64,000 bases of DNA from Granulicatella elegans. GTDB lineage: Bacteria > Bacillota > Bacilli > Lactobacillales > Aerococcaceae. A model generated the notes under the pieces. The model searched no databases, was not told the DNA's origin, and saw nothing but the letters and a program-made list of their open reading frames with translations. Of this stretch, positions 47,582 to 55,550 are shown piece after piece. The stretch lies in the NCBI RefSeq assembly GCF_020735385.1, contig NZ_CP085953.1, forward strand, positions 682,001 to 746,000. The letters run 5' to 3'. The position numbers were made by a program, and so were the translations under genes. Every line of letters starts with the position of its first letter. The stretch's first letter is position 1.

Positions 47582-48097
47582 ATGAAATTAACTTATGAAG
47601 ATAAAATAGAAATTTATCAACTAAGAAAACAAGGTGAAAGTTTAAAGAATCTTTCAAAGAAATACGATATTGCCGATTCTAATATTAAATACTTAGTTCG
47701 ATTGATTGATCAATATGGAATAGAAATTGTTAAAAAAGAAAAAAATCGTTACTATTCACCAAAACTAAAGCAGGAAATAATGAATAAAGTTCTTTTAGAA
47801 GGTCGTTCACAAACAAGTGTGGCTATTGATTATGCACTTCCTAATCGTTCCCTACTTTCAAATTGGCTAGCACAATATAAGAAAAATGGGTATACTATTG
47901 TTGAGAAAACAAGAGGGAGACCAAATTCAATGGGACGTAAGCCAAAGAAAAAATTAGAAGAAATGACAGAATTAGAACATCTTGAATTAGAAAATCTATA
48001 CTTAAAGGCGGAAATTGCTGTTCTAAAAAAGTTGAGGGAACTACGATTGAAGGAGGAAAAAGAGAAAGAAGAAAAACTGAAATTGTTCAAGAATTAA
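47582..48097 (+). CDS. IS150-type transposase OrfA
   Basis: A 171-residue DNA-binding protein with two helix-turn-helix units ([20 protein letters not shown], and [20 protein letters not shown] for the second) and a C-terminal leucine-zipper-like helix. The frame ends at 48097. A slippery A AAA AAG at 48025-48031 lets a fraction of ribosomes shift -1 into orfB and make the OrfAB transposase. The ATG at 47582 is preferred. Confidence 0.9.
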   Translation: MKLTYEDKIEIYQLRKQGESLKNLSKKYDIADSNIKYLVRLIDQYGIEIVKKEKNRYYSPKLKQEIMNKVLLEGRSQTSVAIDYALPNRSLLSNWLAQYKKNGYTIVEKTRGRPNSMGRKPKKKLEEMTELEHLELENLYLKAEIAVLKKLRELRLKEEKEKEEKLKLFKN

Positions 48098-48111
48098 TCA
48101 ATGAATTTCCA

Positions 48112-48945
48112 TTGGATATTCTTCTTAAAGTAATTAATTTAGCTCGTTCAACGTACTATTACCATTTAAAACAAATGAACCAACCGGATAAGGATCAACA
48201 GCTTAAAGATGAAATACAAGATATTTTTACAGAACATAAGGAAAACTATGGTTACCGTAGAATTCATTTAGAATTAAGAAATCGTGGCTTTAAAGTGAAT
48301 CATAAGAAGGTACAACGCTTAATGAAAGCACTTGGTTTAATTGCCCGTATTCGTCGTAAACGCAAATATTATTCATACCAAGGAGATGTTGGAAAGAAAT
48401 CAGATAATCTGATTCAACGTGATTTTGAAGGATCTAAACCAATGGAAAAATGTTACACAGATGTAACGGAGTTTGCCATTCCAAGTAGTGAACAGAAACT
48501 ATATTTATCACCAGTCTTAGATGGATTTAACAGTGAAATTATTGCGTTCAATCTTTCTCGTTCACCTAACTTACATCAACTAAAGGCAATGTTAAACGAG
48601 GCATTTACAGATGAAAAATACAAAAATACTATTCTCCACAGTGACCAAGGTTGGCAATACCAGCATGATTCTTATCATCGATTTTTAGAAAGTAAAGATA
48701 TAAAGCCGTCTATGTCACGTAAGGGGAACAGTGCAGATAATGGTATGATGGAATCTTTCTTTGGTATTTTGAAATCAGAAATGTTTTATGGATTTGAAAA
48801 AGAATTTAAGTCTCTTGAGGAATTAGAGAAAGCTATTATCGATTATATTGATTATTACAACAACAAACGTATAAAAATTAAACTGGATGGACTAAGTCCT
48901 GTAAATTACAGAATAACTCATTCAAACTCTGCTCGTATTGCTTAA
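48112..48945 (+). CDS. IS150-type transposase OrfB (DDE catalytic part)
   Basis: A 277-residue retroviral-integrase-like catalytic subunit. The DDE triad is in YTDVTEFAI, LHSDQGWQYQ and ESFFGILKSEMF. The TTG at 48112 is nominal: the frame is open back to the A6G site at 48025-48031, so the main product is probably the OrfAB fusion made by -1 frameshifting. No damage seen. Confidence 0.92.
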   Translation: MDILLKVINLARSTYYYHLKQMNQPDKDQQLKDEIQDIFTEHKENYGYRRIHLELRNRGFKVNHKKVQRLMKALGLIARIRRKRKYYSYQGDVGKKSDNLIQRDFEGSKPMEKCYTDVTEFAIPSSEQKLYLSPVLDGFNSEIIAFNLSRSPNLHQLKAMLNEAFTDEKYKNTILHSDQGWQYQHDSYHRFLESKDIKPSMSRKGNSADNGMMESFFGILKSEMFYGFEKEFKSLEELEKAIIDYIDYYNNKRIKIKLDGLSPVNYRITHSNSARIA

Positions 48946-48989
48946 CTAGTAAATCTAATTGAAAGTTTAATAATATTTCCAAGAAAAAA

Positions 48990-49076
48990 CGCGCCAAAAA
49001 TTTTGGCGCGAACCCCCTAGGGGGTTATTCATACATTTTGTTTTATTAATCAAAAAGAGACGACTTAAGTCGTCTC
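48990..49076. terminator. Three consecutive palindromes in the IS150-like element's 3' tail
   Basis: CGCGCCAAAAATTTTGGCGCG (48990-49010), AACCCCCTAGGGGGTT (49011-49026, perfect) and the perfect 20-bp GAGACGACTTAAGTCGTCTC (49057-49076) lie between orfB and the right end. The last is flanked by A-runs on both sides. They could insulate the transposase from outside transcription. Confidence 0.7.
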
Positions 49077-49208
49077 AAAAAAGTCTAACTTTTTGGGGTC
49101 ACTTCAATTTTGGAAGTTTTTATTTTATAAGTTACAGTTACACTTATTAATTCCTATTTGAAAAAATATTAAAAATAAATTTTAGACTTGTTAATAATAG
49201 CAAGCACA

Positions 49209-49310
49209 GTAAGTGTACGGACACTTACGAAAAATTTAATGGAGCAGCCCTTTACGGAATGCTCCATTTTTTTAATTTTTACCTTGTTAGGGAGAACCCT
49301 AAGACCCCGA
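49209..49310 (+). other. Candidate oriT of the mobilisation module
   Basis: Just upstream of mobC and the relaxase are two clean inverted repeats: GTAAGTGT-ACGG-ACACTTAC (49209-49228) and TTAGGG-AGAA-CCCTAA (49287-49302) followed by GACCCCG, with a terminator between. Position and layout fit an origin of transfer with nicking near the second hairpin. Inferred. Confidence 0.45.
49238..49273 (+). terminator. Terminator upstream of the mob operon
   Basis: AATGGAGC pairs with GCTCCATT, followed by TTTTTT. It would stop readthrough from the left. Confidence 0.8.
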
Positions 49311-49335
49311 AATAAGTTTTATAAAGGAGAATAAA

Positions 49336-49692
49336 ATGGCAAATAGATTTAGAAATGAAAGAATAGAAATAAAATTAACTAAGGAAGAAAAGGAAGTTTT
49401 TGAAAATAAAATGAAACTTGCAAACTGCAAAACTATGTCCCACTTTCTTAGGAAATGTGTATTAGAAAAAGAAATTTATGTAGTGGATTTAGAACCATTC
49501 AGAAACCTACAATGGCTACTTTCAAATGCAACAAATAATATAAACCAGATTGCAAAAGCGACTAATACAACTGGTGTTATTTACAAAAATGAAATTGAAT
49601 CAATGAATAAGCAGATAGAAAAATTATCTAAAGAAATATGGCAGATCCATTCCCTACTTCTTAATAAATCAAAAGAAAGTTCTGGTGATTAG
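49336..49692 (+). CDS. mobC: MobC-like relaxosome accessory protein
   Basis: A 118-residue basic protein. It starts RFRNERIEIKLTKEEKEVFE, a ribbon-helix-helix style region, and has the MobC hallmark ATNNINQIAKATN in the middle with a coiled-coil end. It would bind oriT and help the relaxase nick. AAAGGAG precedes the ATG. Its end meets the relaxase start, with two bases between stop and ATG, so the two are coupled. Confidence 0.8.
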   Translation: MANRFRNERIEIKLTKEEKEVFENKMKLANCKTMSHFLRKCVLEKEIYVVDLEPFRNLQWLLSNATNNINQIAKATNTTGVIYKNEIESMNKQIEKLSKEIWQIHSLLLNKSKESSGD

Positions 49693-49693
49693 T

Positions 49694-51025
49694 ATGGCAA
49701 TTACAAAAATACATCCTATAAAATCAACTCTAAATTTGGCAATAGACTATATAACTAAGAGTGAAAAAACTGATGAAAAAATCTTGGTATCTTCATTCAA
49801 ATGTCATCCATCTACTGCCCATATTCAATTTATGAAAACACGAGAAGATAATGATACTAAAGGTACAGTTTTGGCTAGACATTTAATTCAATCTTTTCTA
49901 CCAGGAGAGGTTGATCCTATAAAAGCTCACGAAATTGGAATGGAATTATGTAAGAAAATTTTAAAAGAAAATTATGAATTTGTTCTTGCAACTCATATAG
50001 ATAGAGGGCATATCCATAACCATATTATTTTTAATAATGTTAATTACAAGACTGGCAAATGCTACCAATCTAACAAAAAATCTTACCACAAAATCAGGTA
50101 TCAAAGTGATGAATTATGTAAAGCAAATAAGCTTTCAGTCATTGATAAATACTATGAAGCTTACAAGAGAAAATATAAAACTGCTGGTAAATCTTGGTAC
50201 GAATATGACCAAAACAAGAAAGGAAATTCTTGGAAGTCTAAACTGCAATTTGATATAGATAGAGTGATTAATAAGTCTAAATCATGGGAAGAATTTTTAG
50301 AAAATATGAAATCTCTTGATTATGAAATTAAGTTTGGTAAACACATTGCTTTTCGTCATAAAGATAAGAAAAGATTTACAAGAGCTAAGACTATCGGAGA
50401 AGATTATACTGAAGAAAAGATCAAAGAAAGAATAGATTTAGCTATAATAAATAAAGCTAATCCTATTAAAAAACGAGTAGGAAATGTTATTGATATATCT
50501 ACTAATGAAAAAGCACAATCCTCTAAAGGTTACGAAGTCTGGGCAAGAAAACACAATATCAAAACAATGGCAGATTCAATAATTAAATTAAGAGAACAAG
50601 GCATTAATTCCATTACCCAGCTCGATGATCTGATCAAAAAATCTGCTGATGATAGACAAGACTTATTAGATAAAATAAAAAAATTTGAAACTGAGATGAA
50701 GAGTTTATCCAAAGATATGGAAAATATTTATACTATAAATAAGTATCGTGAAATATATAAATACCACAAGAAAAATCCTGAAGATAAGCAATTTGAAGAG
50801 GAGTATTATAGCGAACTTTCCGTCTATAAAATAGCCGCTAAAGAAATCTTAGAAAATTATAATAAGCTACCAAATACAAAAGAAATACTATCCAAGCTCG
50901 ATAAACTGCAAGAAAAAAAGAACACCCTTATGCAAGAGTATTCTTTGAATAAAGAACAATTTTCTGACCTTGTTCAGTATAGAAAAAACTATGAAAATTA
51001 TTATGGAAAGGAAGTGGAGAGATAG
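49694..51025 (+). CDS. MobA/VirD2-like relaxase
   Basis: A 443-residue relaxase of the PF03432 type. The three-histidine metal site is in ATHIDRGHIHNHIIFNNV, with a Tyr in the first ~20 residues (NLAIDYITKSEK) as the likely nucleophile. The C-terminal half is a Lys/Glu-rich coiled coil. The ATG at 49694 is chosen; the upstream GTG at 49685 overlaps mobC. It would nick the adjacent oriT candidate and travel with the strand, using the transfer machinery of another element, possibly the Tn916-like module next door. Confidence 0.85.
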   Translation: MAITKIHPIKSTLNLAIDYITKSEKTDEKILVSSFKCHPSTAHIQFMKTREDNDTKGTVLARHLIQSFLPGEVDPIKAHEIGMELCKKILKENYEFVLATHIDRGHIHNHIIFNNVNYKTGKCYQSNKKSYHKIRYQSDELCKANKLSVIDKYYEAYKRKYKTAGKSWYEYDQNKKGNSWKSKLQFDIDRVINKSKSWEEFLENMKSLDYEIKFGKHIAFRHKDKKRFTRAKTIGEDYTEEKIKERIDLAIINKANPIKKRVGNVIDISTNEKAQSSKGYEVWARKHNIKTMADSIIKLREQGINSITQLDDLIKKSADDRQDLLDKIKKFETEMKSLSKDMENIYTINKYREIYKYHKKNPEDKQFEEEYYSELSVYKIAAKEILENYNKLPNTKEILSKLDKLQEKKNTLMQEYSLNKEQFSDLVQYRKNYENYYGKEVER

Positions 51026-51059
51026 AAAGCTATAAGTGGATAAACTTATAGCTTTTTTA
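51026..51059 (+). terminator. Terminator of the mob operon
   Basis: AAAGCTATAAGT and ACTTATAGCTTT form a perfect 12-bp stem followed by TTTT, right after the relaxase stop. Confidence 0.88.
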
Positions 51060-51099
51060 AAATTATTTACAAATTTTTATTCTAAACTTATTATCTTAC

Positions 51100-51366
51100 T
51101 TAAAGAGATCCTACTAGATGACCTGCAAACATTGCTATAGGAAGTAATAAGATTAACAGAATATTCAATACTATGAACAACTTATTCTTTTCCTTTATCC
51201 CAAATATTAAACCTATTAGTCCAATAATTGGGCAGACAAACATTGATGTCAGTCCAGTTGGTCTTAAACTTGTATAGCTTTCAAAGATGTCTATAGGCAG
51301 TAGGTAGGAAATCACAAAAATCGTGAGTCCGAATAGAAATATCTTCTTGCTTAAATTTTCTTTCAT
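51100..51366 (-). CDS. Small membrane protein (copy A of a duplicated gene)
   Basis: An 88-residue protein with three membrane helices (LFGLTIFVISYLLPI, MFVCPIIGLIGLIFGI and LFIVLNILLILLLPIAMFAG). I do not recognise a function; similar small proteins accompany ABC transporters of the FtsX/lantibiotic type. A decayed second copy lies at 52080-52323. It starts 14 bases after the chimeric ABC gene. Confidence 0.6.
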   Translation of the reverse strand: MKENLSKKIFLFGLTIFVISYLLPIDIFESYTSLRPTGLTSMFVCPIIGLIGLIFGIKEKNKLFIVLNILLILLLPIAMFAGHLVGSL

Positions 51367-51379
51367 AAAACCTCCTCTA

Positions 51380-52030
51380 TTATTCTAAACTTCTAATTCT
51401 ATCTACAAGGCTGTTTTGGCTATGCTTTTCATAGAACCTACCTGTAAATATTATCCCAATGATTATATTTACAAAGTTTACAAGTATAAGCGGCATGATT
51501 ACAAATTTATAGGAAGTCCACTGAGTCTGTTCAATAAAATCCATCAAGATAAATTTATCTACAAGAAGCATAATGATGAAAGAAAATAGTAAGCCACATA
51601 AAGAATAAATCAAATTCTTTTTTACCAAATATTTTTTAATATTTTTCTTTGTCATTCTAATTGCTTCAAGAATTGATAAGTTCACCATGTTTCTTAATAT
51701 TTCAGTAGCAATAACGTTAATAAAATTCAGTACAGAAATTAAAAACAATACTATAGATAAACTATAACCCACAAATTCTATAAGATTTTTGAAATCTTTA
51801 AAAGACTTTATTTGAAGATCTCTTGAGTTTCCAAAAAGTGATAATTCTCCACTAGTTAGAAAAGCCAGTCCTGTAATAATTCTTATAAATGTGGTCTTAC
51901 CTGCACCATTTTTACCAATAAAACCATAAACTTTACCTTTTTCTAGTTTTAAATTAATATTATTAAGTGCAGTATTGTGTTTATATTTTTTTGTTAAGTT
52001 TTTTGTTTCCACAATTACTTCTTCCGTCAT
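51380..52030 (-). CDS. Chimeric ORF: ABC ATPase head fused in frame to an FtsX-type permease tail
   Basis: 216 residues. The first ~75 are the start of an ABC ATPase (TKNLTKKYKHNTAL, Walker A FIGKNGAGKTTFIRI). From ~residue 80 the protein is the C-terminal end of an FtsX-family permease: three or four membrane helices with NLSILEAIRMTKKNIKKYLV between them. The ABC signature, Walker B and the permease N-terminus are missing. A single in-frame deletion between two neighbouring genes of an ATPase/permease pair would explain it. It cannot hydrolyse ATP as an ABC protein; any function would be new. Confidence 0.7.
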   Translation of the reverse strand: MTEEVIVETKNLTKKYKHNTALNNINLKLEKGKVYGFIGKNGAGKTTFIRIITGLAFLTSGELSLFGNSRDLQIKSFKDFKNLIEFVGYSLSIVLFLISVLNFINVIATEILRNMVNLSILEAIRMTKKNIKKYLVKKNLIYSLCGLLFSFIIMLLVDKFILMDFIEQTQWTSYKFVIMPLILVNFVNIIIGIIFTGRFYEKHSQNSLVDRIRSLE

Positions 52031-52079
52031 TTTTTTCCTCCAACATTACTATATAATCTAAACTCCTAACTTGATTAAA

Positions 52080-52323
52080 TACCTATGATATGACCTGCAA
52101 ATATTACTATTGGTAGTAATAAGCTTCAAATTATATTCAACCCTATAAATAACTTGTTATTTTCTTTTATTCCAAATATTAGCCTTACTAATCCAATAAT
52201 TGGGTAGGCAAACATAGATGTAAATCCTGCTGGATTTAAATTTGTAAAGGTATAAAATATAATATTACGAATATAATTGCACCAAGTGCAAAAAAATTCT
52301 AACAATTTTTCATAGACATTCAC
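52080..52323 (-). pseudogene. Decayed copy B of the small membrane protein gene
   Basis: The DNA from ~52087 to ~52250 matches 51115-51280 at roughly three bases in four. The reading frame keeps FAYPIIGLVRLIFGIKENNKLFIGLN, but the N-terminus is altered and the last helix is lost by frameshift before 52126. It is a remnant of tandem duplication of the transporter unit. Confidence 0.6.
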
Positions 52324-52369
52324 TTCACTTAATTTTAGATATTGAATATTTTTATCTCAAATTATTTCA

Positions 52370-53095
52370 TCAAAATTCTTGTTTTTTCAATACTTTAATC
52401 GAAACTATAAGTGATAATAATGATAGAATCAGTATAGAAGTGACTTCACAATAAACATAAGGATTGTTAGCATTAAATATTAATATGAAGGCGGAACTCC
52501 ATGGTAAGATATAAGGTAAAATGTTACTTGACTGCAAGAATCCTACTGAAAGTATAATAGAGACAGCTCCTGATATCAAAGACAATATAAATGCGTTTCT
52601 CTGTACTATACAAATTATTAAGTTTGGAAGTAATATAGCAAAACCTAGTATACAGGTTTTAAAATATAATGTTATCAAGGAAATAATATAATCAGTTAAA
52701 TTTAGTCCTTTAAAAATTATTAGTCCCCCAATCATGGTTAATAAAAAGCTAATAAGAGTCATTATTAAATGCAATCTAAACCATGTAATTATTTTTTCAA
52801 TAATAAAACTACTTTTTCTTTCAAGATAAGGTAAAATATTTTGTACTATATTATTTGCATACTCCCTTTGAAATATTAACGTAATAAAAGTAATACTTAT
52901 TGCATGTATAAATATAAAATTTCCAATCATTATATTAGATTTTACCCACTCATTGAGTCCTACCCTACTTACTGATTCACTCATAAATATATCCTTAACA
53001 ACTAACATACCTATTAATAGTAATGAAAAATATATTGAGTAAGTATAAATTTTTGTGTTCTTAAGCTTTAATAATTCTCTATTTAATTTCTTCAT
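52370..53095 (-). CDS. ABC transporter permease (lantibiotic/bacitracin-immunity type)
   Basis: A ~241-residue ABC-2 type permease with six membrane helices. The short cytoplasmic start KKLNRELLKLKNTKIYTYSI is typical of BcrB/LanE-like subunits. It overlaps the ATPase gene by about 17 bases and belongs with it; the pair likely exports or detoxifies a peptide. An in-frame ATG at 53107 gives four extra residues. Intact. Confidence 0.75.
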   Translation of the reverse strand: MKKLNRELLKLKNTKIYTYSIYFSLLLIGMLVVKDIFMSESVSRVGLNEWVKSNIMIGNFIFIHAISITFITLIFQREYANNIVQNILPYLERKSSFIIEKIITWFRLHLIMTLISFLLTMIGGLIIFKGLNLTDYIISLITLYFKTCILGFAILLPNLIICIVQRNAFILSLISGAVSIILSVGFLQSSNILPYILPWSSAFILIFNANNPYVYCEVTSILILSLLSLIVSIKVLKKQEF

Positions 53096-53963
53096 ATATA
53101 TCACCAACTATTTCCTCAAAGTATTCTTCCAACGTAGTTTTCTCAAAATATATTTCTGAAATTCTACCCCCATTAGAATATATTAATTGGATAATCATTT
53201 CAGAATTAATATCATTTCCCTCTATTCTTATAGTATTTTCATCCAATAAATAGTTTTGACTTAACTTGTGTTTTTTGAGAATCCCCATAATTTTTTCGGA
53301 ATCTTTCGATTTAATTACCAATCTCTTTTCTTTATGAACTTCGTTTATATTCACACTCTTAACTATTTTTGTATTATGAATTAGATTGATCTGATCCACA
53401 ATTCTTTCGATTTCTGGTAAATTATGACTTGATATTAAGATAGATTTTCCTGATTTTGCTAACTCTTTTAATAATCCTCTAATTTCGATTACTCCTGAAG
53501 GATCTAATCCATTAAAAGGCTCATCTAATATCAATAAATCCGGGTCAGTTAACAAAACTCGCCCTAAGCCAAGTCTTTGTTTCATTCCTAAAGAATAATT
53601 TGCAAATATTTTATCTCCATGCTTTGTAAGACCCACTATATCTATGATATCTTTTATTCTTTTATCACATACATTTAATATTGACGCAAAAATTTTCAAA
53701 TTATCATATGCAGATAAGTTTGGATAAAAAGCTGGATATTCAATTAAATATCCGAATTTATTAGAAACTACACCATTAAATTTGATCTTTCCATAATCTT
53801 TTCTTACTAGTCCAACTATACATTTCATTAAAGTAGATTTACCCGCACCATTTCTACCAAGTAGTCCCACTATTTCTCCGCTATCTATTGACAAATTTAC
53901 ATTATCTAAAATTATAGTTTCCCCATATGATTTTGTTAAATTTGTTATTTGTAGATAATTCAT
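53079..53963 (-). CDS. ABC transporter ATP-binding protein (BcrA/LanF-like)
   Basis: A 294-residue ATPase. Walker A GRNGAGKSTLMK, signature YSLGMKQRLGLGRVLL, Walker B LLILDEPFNGLDPSG and the switch SSHNLPEIE are intact; a ~75-residue C-terminal extension is typical of the BcrA family. It is translated just ahead of its permease. Such pairs often protect against bacteriocins or bacitracin-like peptides; the actual substrate is unknown. Confidence 0.85.
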   Translation of the reverse strand: MNYLQITNLTKSYGETIILDNVNLSIDSGEIVGLLGRNGAGKSTLMKCIVGLVRKDYGKIKFNGVVSNKFGYLIEYPAFYPNLSAYDNLKIFASILNVCDKRIKDIIDIVGLTKHGDKIFANYSLGMKQRLGLGRVLLTDPDLLILDEPFNGLDPSGVIEIRGLLKELAKSGKSILISSHNLPEIERIVDQINLIHNTKIVKSVNINEVHKEKRLVIKSKDSEKIMGILKKHKLSQNYLLDENTIRIEGNDINSEMIIQLIYSNGGRISEIYFEKTTLEEYFEEIVGDIYEEIK

Positions 53964-54017
53964 TAAATTTATTCTCCTTATTTATATACAAATCTTAGAA
54001 TACTTAATAAGTATAAG

Positions 54018-54422
54018 TTAATCAAAATAATCTTTATCTAATTGTTCGTCTAAATAATAGTTTAAATTATTTTCTAACTCATTATATCTATCTAAAGGAA
54101 TTACATTTTTAGAACGGCCATTATCTACCATAATAATATATGGTATCTTATCAGTATTAATGTCTATATCATTTTTTCCTTTATCAGTTTTATCAATATT
54201 AAGTATCCTCAAATACATTTTTTCATTTAAAGCTAGAGACTTAAGCTGCTCATTAATATCTTTATTTTTATTATTAGTTATCAATAGGCTATAAGTTTTA
54301 ATGTCCTCATTCTCCGAATAATCTGAAACCCAATTTTTATCTTTTTTAGCATTGGATAATAATAATACAACAAATGCTAAGATAATTATTGTTATAGAAA
54401 TTTTAAATTTTGATTTTTTCAC
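54018..54422 (-). CDS. Membrane-anchored protein of unknown function
   Basis: A 134-residue protein with one N-terminal membrane helix (ISITIIILAFVVLLLSN) and an extracellular part. The stretch YSLLITNNKNKDINEQLKSL and IPYIIMVDNGRSKNVIPLD could form a small thioredoxin-like fold, but no CxxC is present. It is the first gene of the minus-strand ABC cluster, 54 bases ahead of the ATPase, so an accessory role in peptide transport or immunity is possible. Not recognised. Confidence 0.5.
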   Translation of the reverse strand: MKKSKFKISITIIILAFVVLLLSNAKKDKNWVSDYSENEDIKTYSLLITNNKNKDINEQLKSLALNEKMYLRILNIDKTDKGKNDIDINTDKIPYIIMVDNGRSKNVIPLDRYNELENNLNYYLDEQLDKDYFD

Positions 54423-54794
54423 TTCTATCTCTCCCTTTTACTAATTTTTTAGATAAAAATAGTATGAAAATCTAGTTATCCGTATAAACACTGGACTTAT
54501 CACACTTTATCAAGGTCGAAACCAATCAATTTACTACTAATTTACTACTTATGAATGAGCTTTGATACGACGATTTACCCTTGAAAAGTGAAGAAACAAA
54601 GATACTTCCAATAAAAATTGAATAGGCAAAAGGTGGACACTTCAAAAATGAGGTGTCTATTTTTTTACCCGATTTGAAAGGACGTGATACTACGAAAATA
54701 GAAAAACAAGAGAATAAAGGTCGCTCCCCACCGTGAAAGACCATCAAACAAACGAGATTCATTCAACCATAAAAAAGAAAGGATAGGTAAAAAT
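54423..54794. other. Junction between ABC cluster and Tn916-like module
   Basis: About 370 bases without a gene. It holds the promoter side of the minus-strand cluster, then Tn916-like upstream DNA. A terminator hairpin GACACTT/AGGTGTC with TATTTTTTT occupies 54636-54666. The left boundary of the conjugative module probably falls in the first half, but I cannot place it exactly. Confidence 0.5.
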
Positions 54795-55109
54795 ATGGAA
54801 CTTAAATTTGTGATTCCCAAGATGGAAAAAACATTCGGCAATTTAGAATTTGCTGGCGAGGATAAAGTCGTACAGCGAAGAATCAACGGACATCTAACCG
54901 TCTTATCTCGAAGCTATAATCTCTATTCAGACGTTCAAAGAGCAGATGATATTGTGGTCGTACTTCCTGCTGAAGCTGGCGAAAAACATTTCGGCTTTGA
55001 GGAACGTGTTAAGTTAGTCAATCCACGTATTACCGCCGAGGGCTATAAAATCGGCACTCGTGGTTTTACAAATTACCTTTTACATGCTGACGACATGGTA
55101 AAAGAATAA
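54795..55109 (+). CDS. DUF961 protein of the Tn916-like module (orf23-like)
   Basis: A 104-residue YdcP/DUF961 protein (MEKTFGNLEFAGEDKV, RADDIVVVLPAEAGEKHFGF). These paired beta-rich proteins begin the transfer operon of Tn916, ICEBs1 and relatives; their role in conjugation is unclear. AGAAAGGAT precedes the ATG. Sequence is close to the Tn916 protein; the orf number is from memory of that element. Confidence 0.85.
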   Translation: MELKFVIPKMEKTFGNLEFAGEDKVVQRRINGHLTVLSRSYNLYSDVQRADDIVVVLPAEAGEKHFGFEERVKLVNPRITAEGYKIGTRGFTNYLLHADDMVKE

Positions 55110-55124
55110 AGAAAGAGAGGAAAA

Positions 55125-55511
55125 ATGATGAGATTAGCAAATGGTATCGTATTAGATAAAGACACGACTTTTGGAGAATTAAAATTCTCTGCTCTACGTC
55201 GTGAAGTGAGAATCCAAAATGAAGACGGTACGGTTTCAGAGGAAATCAAAGAACGTACCTATGACTTAAAATCCAAAGGGCAAGGACGCATGATTCAAGT
55301 AAGTATTCCTGCCAGCGTGCCTTTGAAAGAGTTTGAATATAACGCACGGGTGGAACTTATCAATCCCATTGCGGATACTGTCGCTACTGCTACCTTTCAA
55401 GGAGCAGATGTTGACTGGTACATCAAGGCAGACGATATTGTGCTGACAAAGGATTCTAATTCCTTTAGAAATCAACAGCCACCTAAGAAAGAACCTGCTA
55501 CGGACAAATAG
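55125..55511 (+). CDS. DUF961 protein of the Tn916-like module (orf22-like)
   Basis: A 128-residue second DUF961 paralogue (KDTTFGELKFSALRREVRIQ, FEYNARVELINPIADTVAT). It lies 15 bases after the first copy, in the order seen in Tn916. Intact. Confidence 0.85.
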   Translation: MMRLANGIVLDKDTTFGELKFSALRREVRIQNEDGTVSEEIKERTYDLKSKGQGRMIQVSIPASVPLKEFEYNARVELINPIADTVATATFQGADVDWYIKADDIVLTKDSNSFRNQQPPKKEPATDK

Positions 55512-55550
55512 CCACGTATCTTCCATTAGAGAGAAAGGAGAAAATCAAAC

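Larger units (their letters stand above)
47527..49106 (+). mobile_element. IS3-family (IS150 group) insertion sequence
   Basis: A 1,580-bp element. The ends, TGTACTGCACCCCAAAAGTTAGAC and the complement of GTCTAACTTTTTGGGGTCACTTCA, form a ~24-bp imperfect inverted repeat. A 3-bp ATT target duplication flanks it (47524-47526 and 49107-49109). It contains orfA and orfB with an A6G slippage site, and a non-coding tail with three palindromes. It looks intact and sits between the VapE-type gene and the mob pair. Confidence 0.92.
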
